A stretch of 51,355 nucleotides of DNA from Acidobacteriota bacterium (GCA_018268835.1 JAFDVU010000035.1:1-51355), one strand, 5' to 3'. Numbered from the stretch's first letter, positions 37,584-47,470 are shown. Numbers and translations: made by a program. Notes: generated by a model from the sequence alone, not told the origin.

Positions 37584-38447
37584 TCAGTTGGCCGGCGTCA
37601 CCTCAGGCGGCGTGCCGGCGAGGGCCACCACCTCGTAGATCCGGGTCATCACAGACTTGCGATGCTGATTGAGACGGTTCAACTCATTCAGATAGGCGGC
37701 ATAGCTCTTGCCCGGAACAGCACTCTTGAAGAGTTCCTCCGTAATGGCGCCGGGACCGGACATGAGCGCTTCGCTGTCCTTGGATACAGTGACGACGCTG
37801 AAGGAGAAACCGGCTTCATCGTCCGACGTCGTGGCCGCCGCCGGCCGCGTGACACCCCAGCCTAAGAGCTTGCCGGTGCTGAACCGTGCCTTCGCCAGGG
37901 GCATCGTGTACTCCTGCAGGAATCGCGCCATCTCCTGCCGGTATTCGCGATCCACCTGGTAGTTGGCGCTTCGCAGGTAGTTGCCGGGGTGAACCTCGCC
38001 GATGCGCGCCGTGGACACACGCCATACGCTGTGCAGGATCTTCGCGAGCGAGTCGCGTTTGTCGAGATACTCCTGGTAACTCGCGTGTCCCGCCTTTTTC
38101 GCACGGGCCTCCCAGATACTCCGATCGAGAGGCGCCAGCGATGGGAGCTTCGTGTACCAGACCGCCTGGACATAGTTGTATTCCGAGCCGATCGCGTATG
38201 GCGCGGTCAGCCTCAGAATGTAGTAGGCGTGAATGGTTCCCTCATCTACGCCCATTTGCCCCATCTTCGTCATCTCGGTCGAGGCGAACTTGCGGAACTC
38301 GTCCGCCTTGCCCGGCAGGGTTTGGATGTAAGTCAAGCCAACGTAGTGCGGCTGGGTTTGCGCGACGGCAATCGAAGCCACGAACATCACGGCCATTCCG
38401 CCCAACATGGAGCGGAGGGCCTGGCGCGTTAACACTTGTTGCAGCAT
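37584..38447 (-). CDS. Secreted protein with duplicated dimeric alpha-beta-barrel-like fold
   Basis: 287 residues. N-terminal signal (about 1-29, LGGMAVMFVASIAVAQ). Two halves each show the pattern of a ferredoxin-like dimeric alpha-beta barrel (NIPSNAP/ABM/Dabb type): YVGLTYIQTLPGKADEFRKFAS with NYVQAVWY in half one, and EYTMPLAKARFSTGKLLGWGV with FSFSVVTVSKDSEAL in half two. No catalytic motif is recognised. AGAGGA lies about 7 bases before the ATG. It is a single-gene unit, convergent with the lipase-maturation gene. Function unknown. Confidence 0.6.
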   Translation of the reverse strand: MLQQVLTRQALRSMLGGMAVMFVASIAVAQTQPHYVGLTYIQTLPGKADEFRKFASTEMTKMGQMGVDEGTIHAYYILRLTAPYAIGSEYNYVQAVWYTKLPSLAPLDRSIWEARAKKAGHASYQEYLDKRDSLAKILHSVWRVSTARIGEVHPGNYLRSANYQVDREYRQEMARFLQEYTMPLAKARFSTGKLLGWGVTRPAAATTSDDEAGFSFSVVTVSKDSEALMSGPGAITEELFKSAVPGKSYAAYLNELNRLNQHRKSVMTRIYEVVALAGTPPEVTPAN

Positions 38448-38614
38448 CTTCTTTCCTCTTCTGCCGACGGCCCGTCTTCAGCGTTTCCCGGAGTTCGGCC
38501 CACCCAGTGGCCGGACGGCGTTCGGGATAGTCTACCCTGTAACGTGCGTTTCTTCGCAAAATATCTTTTGTCTATAGCCCCGGACCCGTGCGGCAATCCT
38601 GACGCTCGTGGCGC

Positions 38615-39919
38615 TCACTTGGGCGGTGCGATCGTGATCCACTGCGACTCGGTCCCGCGCGGGATCACGATGTTCGCCCGATCCGTGGGAAACACGAACG
38701 TTCCGCCCCGAGTCGCGGCGCGCCTGCCTGAGGACCACTGATGCACCGTGTTACCCGTCATGCGCACGGCGGACTGATACTCCGTCACCACGGTGGCACG
38801 GTCCGGAATCGCGGCGAACGGCACGGTCCGTCCTCCCAACTCCACACTCTCGAATGCCAGCGCAAAAGAGAAGCCCGGATCGGTGACCAGATGATGTTCC
38901 AGCCGCAGCAGCCTCCCGTGAATCACGGTCCCCGCCGGCAGTGCCGGCCCCCGTTTGCCTGGACGGGCGGCGGACTTCACCACGCGCGCGCGCAGCGCAT
39001 CGCCGGCGGCGGCCGATGCGGTATCGATGTCGTCCAGCAGAGCCACCGTGATCCGGACGCCGGCCGGGAAAGCCGACGCGCTCGCCGCCGCGGCGTCCTG
39101 CCCGGGCGTCTCTTCCATGCCGTCGAAGCGCAATACGCTCTCGCCCGTGAACTCCCTGCACGATGCGTAGCGAGTGGTGTTCCTCGCTTCCGCGCCGTCC
39201 CTCCGGATCGTCTCCAGGAGACTCTGGCGCGGCAACAGAAATTCGCCGGTGCCGATGCGCGTCCGCGCGAAGTCCACGCTGGTCGTCGCCTCGCAGTGTC
39301 CCGTCGTCGCCGTCAGTTCACCGGTCCGCACCGTGAGGCGCCGCAGTTCGAGCGACCCGGCGTCGATCCAGAACCTCCCGTCGAAAGGCACCACGCGCAT
39401 GCTGCCCGCCGCCTCCACGCGGTAGTGGCTGGATTTTTCCGGAACGCGATAGCGGTACTGGAACAGCCGCGCACCGTCGATCTCCACCGTTCCCTCCGGA
39501 ACGAACACCACGCCCTGGCTGTTAAAGATGTTGATCAGGAACGGGCCGAACGAGCCGGTCCCGATATCGCCTTCGCCGGCAAGGTCCTGGATTCGCTCCA
39601 CCGACATGCGCCCGGCTCCGGGCCACGAATATACCTCCACGCCCTGGTCGGAGTTGAGCACGTCCATCCGCAGACGATCCGTTCCGGTGAGTCGCGGCTT
39701 GAAAATGCCGTTGCGCCGGTTGGCGAGAATCTGGTCGCAGCTTGCGCGCCGCAGAGGACCGTTCTTATCGACGAACCGGCTGCGATCCACCGTCTGGGTG
39801 CACGTGTAGCGCGGCAGGTTACGGATCGCCTCCAGGATGCCCAACCTGGCTTCGGCCAGTTGAGCCTCCTGCGCCCACATGAGGCCCACGCAGGCGGTGA
39901 ACGCGGCCGCCAGTTTCAC
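38615..39919 (-). CDS. Secreted beta-rich protein coupled to a VWFA-related gene
   Basis: 434 residues from the GTG at 39919, which has AGGAGG 6 bases upstream and overlaps the TGA of the preceding gene (GTGA). The frame open to 40633 upstream is not real coding. Signal peptide KLAAAFTACVGLMWAQ. Residues about 25-260 begin LAEARLGILEAIRNLPRYTCTQTVDR and look like an outer-membrane lipoprotein-sorting-like or related beta fold (EIDGARLFQYRYRVPE, FDGRFWIDAGSLELRRLTV). The C-terminal part (about 290-434) has VRITVALLDDIDTASAAAGDALRARVV and PAGTVIHGRLLRLE. The latter is also seen in acidobacterial secreted proteins tied to TIGR03436 genes. Function unknown. Confidence 0.65.
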   Translation of the reverse strand: MKLAAAFTACVGLMWAQEAQLAEARLGILEAIRNLPRYTCTQTVDRSRFVDKNGPLRRASCDQILANRRNGIFKPRLTGTDRLRMDVLNSDQGVEVYSWPGAGRMSVERIQDLAGEGDIGTGSFGPFLINIFNSQGVVFVPEGTVEIDGARLFQYRYRVPEKSSHYRVEAAGSMRVVPFDGRFWIDAGSLELRRLTVRTGELTATTGHCEATTSVDFARTRIGTGEFLLPRQSLLETIRRDGAEARNTTRYASCREFTGESVLRFDGMEETPGQDAAAASASAFPAGVRITVALLDDIDTASAAAGDALRARVVKSAARPGKRGPALPAGTVIHGRLLRLEHHLVTDPGFSFALAFESVELGGRTVPFAAIPDRATVVTEYQSAVRMTGNTVHQWSSGRRAATRGGTFVFPTDRANIVIPRGTESQWITIAPPK

Positions 39920-41202
39920 GGCGACCTCCTCACCGTGCGCGTGCCGAACGCGCCCGAGACGCGGTCCAGCACGATGACCCGCAAGTCCGCCGGCGCCTGC
40001 TCGCCCAAGTCCAGCGGGATCGCGACAGGCTGCCCGGTAACCTCCAGTTCCATCGATCGCGCGCCGCCGATCAATGCGCGCGTCTCGCCCGGCGCCGCCT
40101 CCATGACCCCGACCGCGAATCGCGCCGTGCCGTCCGGCGCCACGAAATCCGAGGGATCCACTCGCAGCGTGAGCGTGGAGGCGGCCACCGCCGCCGCAAG
40201 CCGGATCTGCGAACTGTCGAACGCAATCAGCGGAAGGAGGTCGGGCATCTCCTGACGCTGATCGTCGGAGACATCCACCAGTCTCGGCGCCTGGTACTTC
40301 TCCCTGGCGACGATCCGCACTCCCGGCCTGCGGCAGGTCACCTTCAGCGTGTGCGGCTTTCCGTCCCAGTTCTCCGCGCCCGGCAGCCAGCCTACGCGGT
40401 AGTACTGCTGGGCCTCGGCCGACGCGCGCGGGATGACCTCCCGGACATCCGAGTGCGGCAGGATCCGTGCCGTCGACGGCGTGCAGCACAGCACCTTCCC
40501 CGCAGCTGCGCCGATAGCCGACGGGCTCCCCGCGATGTACAAAGGGACGCCCTCGATCGCGGCGCCCCCGGTACTGCGAGCGCTGTGCGGCATCGATGTC
40601 TCCGCCTTGCCCCGCCCCATCGGCCCCGCCCATACCACCGCCGCGTGTCCCGGCACGGCGGCCAGGCGCACGCGCAGCTCTTCAATCGCCCACGCTGTGG
40701 CCTCGGCCCGCGTCTCGACTTTGTCCTTGTATTCGTGCCACCCCTGGTATGCGCTCTTCACGCTCTCCAGGGCGGGCAGGGTCACGGCTTCCCAGGAGAT
40801 GGCGGGCGGCGTCCACCCCGCCCACGAATCCGGCATCGGCCGCACCGGGTACAAGGCGCCCGACGGCGTCAACACGTACACGAACGCGTCCCACTCCGAT
40901 TCGACGGTCGCGAGTGCGCGCACCGTCCGGTTCCACTCCGTGCTCCGCTGTTCCAGGTCGCCGTTGAGTTGATCGATCAGCACCGCGACCGCGTGGGGGA
41001 TGGTGTTGCCGCGGCGGAAGAACGTGATCTCCTGTTGCCTGCCCGCGTCCATCACGCGCAACTCCTCCGCGCGCAGGTCCGCGACGAAGCGCCCCTTGGC
41101 ATCGTAGGCCGCGACGTCCGCCGTAACCATCCGTAACGGTGGCGCGGCTCCGAGCATTCCCGCCAGCGCGGTGACAAACGCCACGCGGCACGCGGTGGGC
41201 AT
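39916..41202 (-). CDS. Secreted VWFA-related protein (TIGR03436-type)
   Basis: 428 residues. Signal peptide (VAFVTALAGMLGAAPP). Residues about 25-65 carry the family entry motif (VTADVAAYDAKGRFVADLRAEELRVMDAGRQQEITFFR), here cited only in part of its length: VTADVAAYDAKGR and LRVMDAGRQQEITFF. A von Willebrand A-like core follows (AVAVLIDQLNGDLEQ, AFVYVLTPSG, AVVWAGPMGRG), though a full DxSxS metal site is not evident (LIDQLNGD instead). The C-terminal third resembles the beta domain seen in this family (YYRVGWLPGAENWDGKPHTLKVTCRRPGVRI region). It is coupled by GTGA overlap to the next gene and starts 9 bases after the preceding stop. A role in surface or envelope interactions is inference. 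Confidence 0.78.
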   Translation of the reverse strand: MPTACRVAFVTALAGMLGAAPPLRMVTADVAAYDAKGRFVADLRAEELRVMDAGRQQEITFFRRGNTIPHAVAVLIDQLNGDLEQRSTEWNRTVRALATVESEWDAFVYVLTPSGALYPVRPMPDSWAGWTPPAISWEAVTLPALESVKSAYQGWHEYKDKVETRAEATAWAIEELRVRLAAVPGHAAVVWAGPMGRGKAETSMPHSARSTGGAAIEGVPLYIAGSPSAIGAAAGKVLCCTPSTARILPHSDVREVIPRASAEAQQYYRVGWLPGAENWDGKPHTLKVTCRRPGVRIVAREKYQAPRLVDVSDDQRQEMPDLLPLIAFDSSQIRLAAAVAASTLTLRVDPSDFVAPDGTARFAVGVMEAAPGETRALIGGARSMELEVTGQPVAIPLDLGEQAPADLRVIVLDRVSGAFGTRTVRRSP

Positions 41203-41211
41203 GCGCCCAGC

Positions 41212-42621
41212 TTAGCTCGCCGCGCCCCCGAAACCCAAGAGCCGGTTCTTCCGAATCAGCACCGCCGCCGCCGGGGGCACGTACTCCGCCCACTTCGCGT
41301 CCCCCGACTGGATCAGCTTCAGCACGTCGCCGGGAGTTACGTGCAGTTGCGCCGTGTCCACCTGCCGGACGGGAACGATGAAGCCGTTGTCGAACAGGTG
41401 CGCGTACAGGTGCTCGAGGCGCGGATGAATCGAGGGTTTCTCCGCGGTTTCCAGTTCGCCCGTCGCCGGCGATACCGTGGGGTACGCGAACACCTTCGCG
41501 TTCCCCTGAAAGAGCCGTCCCAGCCCTTCGAGAATGCCGCCATTCAGATCGGTGTAATACTGCTCGTCGAAGATCTCGCGCAGGGTGGGCAGGCCGGCCA
41601 CTAACCCGATCCAGTCCTGCGTGTACTGCCGCAAGTAAGTGGTGACGCAATCGAACCGCGTGTAGTTAGATATCATGACCGACTTACCGAGCGCGCCCAG
41701 TATGTCGGCGCGCGCCAGAAAGTCGCGGTGATCGATCGAGGCTCCCGACATCAGGTTGTTCAGCGTCATCTCCATGACCACCACCGGTTCCGCGGCGGCC
41801 GCGTCCGGCTCCTGCCGGAGGCCTTCGAGTCCGGCGTCCAGCATGGCGAGCGTGACGTTCGTGACCGGACGAAAACTGCCGCGCTCGACGACCACGCGCC
41901 GCCCGTGCAGCACCTCGGAGGACTGCACGACCTCGCCCTCCGCTGTGAACATGGCCGAATCGGTCAGGCCCTGTTCCACCAGTTGCAGGCTCATCAGCCG
42001 GTTATCCACCCCCGCGAACGCCGGTCCGGAGAACTTGATCATGTCGATCTCGATCCGCCGACGGTCCAGCCCATCCATCAATCCGCGAATCAACCCGGAG
42101 GGATCCTGGCTGCGCGTGAAGGCTCCGTAGATCAGGTTCACGCCGACCAGTCCCACGGCCTCCTGCTGACCGAGGGCGAAGGCGTCGAGCATCTCGATGT
42201 GGATGATCACCTCCGACGGTTCGGCGCGCGGCCGGTCCTGGAAACGAATGCCGAGCCATCCGTGTCCGCCGGACGAGCGGCGGGAGCCGTGCGTGGCCAC
42301 CGTGTCGGCGAAGACGAAAAACGCTGTCTCCGCGCCGCGCTTGGCGTCCAGCTGCTCCACCAACTGCCCGTACTCGCGCTCCAACATCGCCGCCAGCCGT
42401 TCCCGGCTGACATAGTGCCGGGTTGGCCCGTAGAGTCCGTCGCTGACGCCCATCGAGTAGGCCGAGATCGACTTGGCCACCGTTGCCGAAGCCTTGCCTA
42501 CGTGGAAAAACCAGCGAGCCGTTTCCTGACCGGCGCCGATCTCCGCGAACGTTCCGTGCCTGGTGCCGTCCAGATTGATGTCCAGGGCTTTTTTCTGAGC
42601 ACTGTGCGCATCCCCATTCAT
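41212..42621 (-). CDS. Conserved cytoplasmic protein of unknown function
   Basis: 469 residues with no signal peptide or membrane helix. It begins with HGTFAEIGAGQETARWFFHVGKAS and continues AYSMGVSDGLYGPTRHYVS; both are distinctive and, from memory, conserved in a broad family that databases label inconsistently. I do not recognise a catalytic motif. GGGAGG lies about 10 bases before the ATG. It is the first gene of a three-gene minus-strand operon with the VWFA-related protein (9-base gap), so a shared process is possible, but the cellular compartments differ. Confidence 0.6.
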   Translation of the reverse strand: MNGDAHSAQKKALDINLDGTRHGTFAEIGAGQETARWFFHVGKASATVAKSISAYSMGVSDGLYGPTRHYVSRERLAAMLEREYGQLVEQLDAKRGAETAFFVFADTVATHGSRRSSGGHGWLGIRFQDRPRAEPSEVIIHIEMLDAFALGQQEAVGLVGVNLIYGAFTRSQDPSGLIRGLMDGLDRRRIEIDMIKFSGPAFAGVDNRLMSLQLVEQGLTDSAMFTAEGEVVQSSEVLHGRRVVVERGSFRPVTNVTLAMLDAGLEGLRQEPDAAAAEPVVVMEMTLNNLMSGASIDHRDFLARADILGALGKSVMISNYTRFDCVTTYLRQYTQDWIGLVAGLPTLREIFDEQYYTDLNGGILEGLGRLFQGNAKVFAYPTVSPATGELETAEKPSIHPRLEHLYAHLFDNGFIVPVRQVDTAQLHVTPGDVLKLIQSGDAKWAEYVPPAAAVLIRKNRLLGFGGAAS

Positions 42622-42701
42622 CGCTTTGCGGCCTCCCCCCGCGCAGTCACCATCGTATCAGGGGCCGATCGAGCGGCCGGAAGATGAAGGGGGCAAACGC
42701 A

Positions 42702-42734
42702 CGAAGGGCCGGAGTTGGTGACCCCGGCCCTTCG
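42702..42734 (-). terminator. Strong hairpin after ppdK
   Basis: CGAAGGGCCGG (42702-42712) and CCGGCCCTTCG (42724-42734) form a perfect 11-bp stem with an 11-base loop, about 40 bases beyond the ppdK stop. The following minus-strand sequence has GTTT but no long T-run. It is the most stable hairpin noted in the window by stem length and probably ends the recO-glyQS-ppdK transcript. Confidence 0.65.
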
Positions 42735-42749
42735 GATGGTACTGCGAAT

Positions 42750-42767
42750 GCGGACCTGGAGGTCCGC
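42750..42767 (-). terminator. Second hairpin directly after the ppdK stop
   Basis: GCGGACCT (42750-42757) and AGGTCCGC (42760-42767) form a perfect 8-bp inverted repeat with only two bases between, ending 6 bases before the ppdK stop codon. With so small a loop the stem must open by one pair or more. It stands in series with the hairpin at 42702-42734. Confidence 0.45.
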
Positions 42768-42772
42768 GTTAC

Positions 42773-45517
42773 TTACGCGGTGCGGGAGGCTTCGCTCTTG
42801 TCGCCGCTGATGGCCGCCTGAGCGGCCGCGAGGCGGGCGATGGGTACGCGGTACGGGGAGCAGGAGACGTAGTCCATACCGGCGCGGTAGCAGAACTGCA
42901 CCGAGTTGGGCTCGCCGCCGTGCTCGCCGCAGATGCCGACTTCGAGGGTGGGACGGGTCTTGCGTCCGTTCTCGACGGCCCACTTCACCAACTGGCCGAC
43001 GCCATCCTGATCGATGACGGCGAAGGGATCGTTGGCGAAGATCTTGAGGTTCTCGTACTCCTTGGAGAACTTCGTGTAGTCGTCGCGGGAGAGGCCCATG
43101 GTGGTCTGGGTCAGGTCGTTGGTGCCGAAGCTGAAGAACTCGGCTTCCTGGGCGACCTCGCCGGCGGTGATGGCGGCGCGCGGGATCTCGATCATGGTGC
43201 CGACCATGTAGTGGTGATCGCTCATGCCGGCCTTTTCCAGGACTTCGGTGGCGACCTGCACCACGATCTTCTTCTGGTTCTCGAGTTCCTTGACGCCGCC
43301 GATGAGCGGGATCATGACCTCGGGGATGACCTTCTTGCCCTTCTTGGCCACCTGCACGACGGCTTCGAAGATGGCGCGCGCCTGCATCTCGGTGATCTCC
43401 GGATAGGTGATGCCGAGGCGGCAGCCGCGGTGGCCGAGCATGGGGTTGAACTCATGCAGTTCTTCGACGCGGCGGAGCAGGTCGGGGAGGAGGGTCTTGA
43501 GGTTCTTGACCTCGGCGCCGAAGCGGCCGTACTTGGCGACGAGTTCCTTCTTCTTCTTGATGTCGGCGTAGGGCAGGACGGCGATATCGACCATCAGCTC
43601 TTCGCGCTTGGGGAGGAACTCGTGGAGCGGGGGATCGAGGGTGCGGATGACGACCGGGAAGCCGTCCATGGCTTCGAAGAGGCCGGCGAAATCCTTGCGC
43701 TGCATGGGGAGCAGCTTGGCGAGGGCCTTGCGGCGGGTCTTTTCGTCGCGGGCCAGGATCATGGCCTGCACGTGGGGCAGACGGTCCTCGGCGAAGAACA
43801 TGTGCTCGGTGCGGCAGAGCCCGATGCCCTCGGCGCCGAAGGCGCGGGCGACCTTGGCGTCGCGCGGGATGTCGGCGTTGGCGCGGACCCCGAACTTACC
43901 GCGGTAGACGTCGGCCATCTTCATGAACTTGGCGAAGACGGGGGAGTGCGGATCGGGATCCTGGGTTTCGGCCTGACCGAGGTAGACGTCGCCGGTGGTG
44001 CCGTTGATGGAAATCCAGTCGCCTTCCTTCACCGTGACGGTCTTGCCGGCGACGGTGACGGTCGCGGTCTTGGAGCGTTCGGAGATGTGGATGGCGCCGG
44101 CGCCGACGACGCAGGGGCGGCCCATGCCGCGGGCGACGACGGCGGCGTGGCTGCTCTTGCCGCCGATGGCGGTGAGGATGCCTTTTGCCACGTCCATGCC
44201 GTGGATATCGTCCGGAGTGGTTTCCTTGCGGACGAGGATGACCGGGCTCTTGGCGGCCATGATGACCGCGTCATCGGCGGAAAACGCCGCGCGACCGACG
44301 GACGCGCCCGGGGAGGCGTCGATCCCGGTGGTGAGCTTCACGAGTTTCTTGAGCGACGCCGGGTTGAAGACGGGGTGGAGGAGCTGATCGAGCTGGTTCG
44401 GGGCCACGCGCAGGACCGCGGTCTTCTCATCGATGAGGCCTTCTTCGTGCATTTCCACCGCGACCCGGACCGCCGCCGGACCCGTGCGTTTGCCGTTGCG
44501 GGTCTGGAGCATGTACAGGGTGTTTTCCTGCACGGTGAACTCGAAGTCCTGCATGTCCTTGTAGTGCTTCTCCAGCATGGTGGTGATTTCGACCAACTGG
44601 TTGTAGACGCCTTCGTTCCACTGCTTAAGCTCGCTGATGGGCTGGGGGGTGCGGATGCCGGCGACCACGTCTTCGCCCTGGGCGTTGACGAGGAACTCGC
44701 CGTAGAAGACCTTCTCGCCGCTGCCGGGGTCGCGGGTGAAGCCGACGCCGGTGCAGCAGGTGTCGCCCATGTTGCCGAAGACCATGGCCTGGACGTTGGC
44801 CGCGGTGCCGATGTTGTCCGGAATCTTTTCCATCTTCCGGTAGTAGGCGGCCTTGGGATTCCACCAGGAGTTGAAGACGGCGTTGCGGGCGAGCTTCAAC
44901 TGCTCGAGGACGTCCTGCGGGAAGTCCTTCTTGGTCTCCTTCTTCACGATCTTCTTGTACTCGACGATGATGGCTTTCAGGTCGTCGGCGTCGAGATCGG
45001 TATCGAGCTTGAGCTTGCGCTTGTGCTTGCGGGCGTCGAAGGCTTCGTCGAACTTCTCCATGTCGATGCCGAGGGCGACTTCGCCGAACATCTGGATGAA
45101 GCGGCGGTAGCAATCGTAGGCGAAGCGCGGGTTACCGGTCTTGGCCACCAGGCCCTCGGTGGTCTCGTCGTTCAGCCCGAGGTTGAGGATGGTGTTCATC
45201 ATGCCGGGCATGGAGAACTTCGCGCCCGAGCGCACGCTGAGCAGGAGGGGGTCGGCGGCATCGCCGAGTTTCTTGCCGATGGATTTTTCCAGTTTGGCAA
45301 GCTTCTGAGCGACTTCGTCCTCGATCTCCTGCGGGACGGTGCGGTTGGCCTCGAAGAAGATGTTGCACACCTCCGTCGAGATGGTGAATCCAGGGGGCAC
45401 GGGGACACCGGCCCGCGACATCTCAGCGAGGCCAGCACCTTTGCCGCCGAGAACATCTTTCATCGTTCCGTCACCGTCGGCGGTTCCGTTGCCGAAGGAG
45501 TAGACATACTTCTTCAT
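42773..45517 (-). CDS. ppdK: Pyruvate, phosphate dikinase
   Basis: 914 residues, full length. Interconverts pyruvate + ATP + phosphate with PEP + AMP + pyrophosphate. The N-terminal ATP-grasp domain starts GGKGAGLAEMSRAGVPVPPGF and contains SVRSGAKFSMPGMMNT. The phosphohistidine domain has TAIGGKSSHAAVVARGMGRP around the catalytic His. The C-terminal TIM-barrel has HRGCRLGITYPE and GICGEHGGEP for PEP binding. AGGAG lies 9 bases before the ATG and overlaps the glyS stop codon. It is last in the recO-glyQ-glyS-ppdK unit. The direction of the reaction (gluconeogenic or glycolytic) cannot be told. Confidence 0.97.
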   Translation of the reverse strand: MKKYVYSFGNGTADGDGTMKDVLGGKGAGLAEMSRAGVPVPPGFTISTEVCNIFFEANRTVPQEIEDEVAQKLAKLEKSIGKKLGDAADPLLLSVRSGAKFSMPGMMNTILNLGLNDETTEGLVAKTGNPRFAYDCYRRFIQMFGEVALGIDMEKFDEAFDARKHKRKLKLDTDLDADDLKAIIVEYKKIVKKETKKDFPQDVLEQLKLARNAVFNSWWNPKAAYYRKMEKIPDNIGTAANVQAMVFGNMGDTCCTGVGFTRDPGSGEKVFYGEFLVNAQGEDVVAGIRTPQPISELKQWNEGVYNQLVEITTMLEKHYKDMQDFEFTVQENTLYMLQTRNGKRTGPAAVRVAVEMHEEGLIDEKTAVLRVAPNQLDQLLHPVFNPASLKKLVKLTTGIDASPGASVGRAAFSADDAVIMAAKSPVILVRKETTPDDIHGMDVAKGILTAIGGKSSHAAVVARGMGRPCVVGAGAIHISERSKTATVTVAGKTVTVKEGDWISINGTTGDVYLGQAETQDPDPHSPVFAKFMKMADVYRGKFGVRANADIPRDAKVARAFGAEGIGLCRTEHMFFAEDRLPHVQAMILARDEKTRRKALAKLLPMQRKDFAGLFEAMDGFPVVIRTLDPPLHEFLPKREELMVDIAVLPYADIKKKKELVAKYGRFGAEVKNLKTLLPDLLRRVEELHEFNPMLGHRGCRLGITYPEITEMQARAIFEAVVQVAKKGKKVIPEVMIPLIGGVKELENQKKIVVQVATEVLEKAGMSDHHYMVGTMIEIPRAAITAGEVAQEAEFFSFGTNDLTQTTMGLSRDDYTKFSKEYENLKIFANDPFAVIDQDGVGQLVKWAVENGRKTRPTLEVGICGEHGGEPNSVQFCYRAGMDYVSCSPYRVPIARLAAAQAAISGDKSEASRTA

Positions 45518-45529
45518 GCTCGATAGCTC

Positions 45530-47470
45530 CTATGAATTGGTTACAATTTCCGAAAAGTCCGCGATGGTGGAAAACTCCGCCAAGAGCGTACTCAACAACG
45601 TGAGACGATTGCTCCGGATTTTCTGATCCGGCGCGTTTACCAAGACCTTGTCGAAGAACAGGTCGACTTTGGGCCGCAGGCTCGAAATGGCGCTTTCGAT
45701 GGGCTGCCCGGAGGTACGTAAGAATTCGTCGTAAAGATCCCGCTCGGGCCCGGGTTCGAGCAGGGCGGGATCGATGGCGCCGCCGCCGGTGAATTTGGCC
45801 TGCTCGAGGATGTTGCGGATGCGTTTGAAGCTGGCGGCGAGAGGTTCGAAATCGGCCGAGTCGCGCAGACTGCGCACGCGCACGAGGCGGGCTTCGAGGT
45901 CCACCAGGTTGCTCCAGCCGGCGGCCATGCAGGCGTTGACCTCGTCGTAGGCGAAGCCGCGGATTTCCTTGAAGTAGTATTTGACGCGCTCTTCGAAGAA
46001 GGCGCGGAGGCCGGCATCGCCGCCGAGGAGATCGAGCAGGGGCAGTTCGAGCTTGCCCTCGGCGAGGATCTTGACCACGCCCTGGGCGGCGCGGCGCAGC
46101 GCGTAGGGATCGCGCGAGCCGGAGGGAATGAGTCCGACGCGGAAGCAGCCGCGCAGGGTATCGAGCTTATCGGCGAGGGCGACGATCTGCCCGGCGCGGT
46201 TGCGCGGGATGGAATCGTCCATGCTCTCCGGCTTGTAGTGATCGTAGATGGCCTGCCAGACGGGTTCGGGCTCGCCCTGCACGCGGGCGTAGAGTCCGCC
46301 GACCACGCCCTGCAGTTCGGTGAACTCCTTGACGAGTTCGGTGGTGAGGTCGCACTTGGAGAGTTCGGCCGCGCGGACGGCGTGGGCGTCGCCGCCGAGT
46401 TCAGCGGCGAGCGTCATCATGCGCTCTACCTTTTCGAGGTAGGTGCCGAGTTTGGCCTGGAAGGTGACGTGGGCGAGGTCGGCCTTGCGCGCGGCGAGGG
46501 TCTTCTTCTGGTCGGTCTCCCAGAAGAAGCGGGCGTCGTTAAAGCGGGCGCGCAGAACGCGCTCGTTGCCGCGGCGGACGAAGCCTTCGGGATCGCTTTC
46601 GATATTCATCACGGCGACAAACTCGGGGGCAAGTTTGCCCCCGGGGCCCGTCACGGAGAAGTAGTTCTGGTGATGGCGCATGACGGTGGCGAGGACCTCG
46701 TCGGGGAGCGCGAGGAACTCGGGATCGAAGCCGCCGCGGATGGTGGTGGGGAATTCGGTGAGGTAGGCGAGCTTGCGGATGAGGCCGGGGTCGGGGCGGA
46801 CGTCGATCGCGGCGAGTTGCTCGGCGATGCGGCCGGAGCGCTCCTGGAAGGAGAGGATGACGCAGTGATCGCGTAGCCGCTGCTCGTAATCGGCGCAGGT
46901 GACGGCGATCTCGCGCGCACCAAGGCGGCGGTGTCCGCTGGTGAGCGCGCCGGAGCGGACGCCGGCGAGAGTGAAGGGGACGATGTCCTCGCCGAGCAGG
47001 GCCACGATCCAGCGGATGGGGCGGATGAAGCGCGGGCCGCCCTTGCCGGTCCAGTACATGGTCTTGGGGAAGTAGATGCCGAGGATGACGCCGGGGAGGG
47101 CTTCGGCGAGGATGTCCCTGGTCTGGCGTCCCGCGACCTTCTTATAGAAGACGTAGTATTCGCCCTTGGGGGTGGACTCGACCACCATGTCCTCGGGCTG
47201 AATCCCCTGCTTGCGGGCGAAGCCGGCAACGGCCTGGGCGGGGGCGGATTTGGCGGGACCGAGGATGCGCTCTTCGCTATCGGCCTGGCGCGCGGGAAGC
47301 CCGGTGGCGCGCAGTACGAGGCGGCGGGGCGTGGCGTCGAGGCGGATTTCCTCGTGCGGGATGTCGAGCTTCTCGAAGAGGAGGCGCAGGTTTTCGAGGG
47401 CGCCCGGGATCATCCAATCGGGAATTTCCTCGGTGCCGATTTCGAGCAGGAAGGGGAGGAGCGCGCTCAC
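45530..47470 (-). CDS. glyS: Glycyl-tRNA synthetase beta subunit
   Basis: 646 residues from the GTG at 47470, which gives [18 protein letters not shown], the usual GlyS N-terminus; the frame to 47512 is upstream noise. Family motifs: [61 protein letters not shown] and the C-terminal anticodon-binding region with [14 protein letters not shown] and [16 protein letters not shown]. It pairs with GlyQ in the alpha2-beta2 enzyme that charges tRNA-Gly. The start overlaps the glyQ TGA (GTGA). Confidence 0.96.
   Translation of the reverse strand: MSALLPFLLEIGTEEIPDWMIPGALENLRLLFEKLDIPHEEIRLDATPRRLVLRATGLPARQADSEERILGPAKSAPAQAVAGFARKQGIQPEDMVVESTPKGEYYVFYKKVAGRQTRDILAEALPGVILGIYFPKTMYWTGKGGPRFIRPIRWIVALLGEDIVPFTLAGVRSGALTSGHRRLGAREIAVTCADYEQRLRDHCVILSFQERSGRIAEQLAAIDVRPDPGLIRKLAYLTEFPTTIRGGFDPEFLALPDEVLATVMRHHQNYFSVTGPGGKLAPEFVAVMNIESDPEGFVRRGNERVLRARFNDARFFWETDQKKTLAARKADLAHVTFQAKLGTYLEKVERMMTLAAELGGDAHAVRAAELSKCDLTTELVKEFTELQGVVGGLYARVQGEPEPVWQAIYDHYKPESMDDSIPRNRAGQIVALADKLDTLRGCFRVGLIPSGSRDPYALRRAAQGVVKILAEGKLELPLLDLLGGDAGLRAFFEERVKYYFKEIRGFAYDEVNACMAAGWSNLVDLEARLVRVRSLRDSADFEPLAASFKRIRNILEQAKFTGGGAIDPALLEPGPERDLYDEFLRTSGQPIESAISSLRPKVDLFFDKVLVNAPDQKIRSNRLTLLSTLLAEFSTIADFSEIVTNS

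Noticed and set aside
39920..40633. N-terminal extension of the 38615-39919 protein
   Set aside because: The extension is a frame-shifted reading of the VWFA-related gene; a GTG with AGGAGG at 39919 followed by a signal peptide is the real start.
42920..45526. 868-codon plus-strand frame opposite ppdK, and similar long frames opposite lon, rho, pst genes and clpX
   Set aside because: All are shadows of conserved genes with complete active-site motifs on the other strand.
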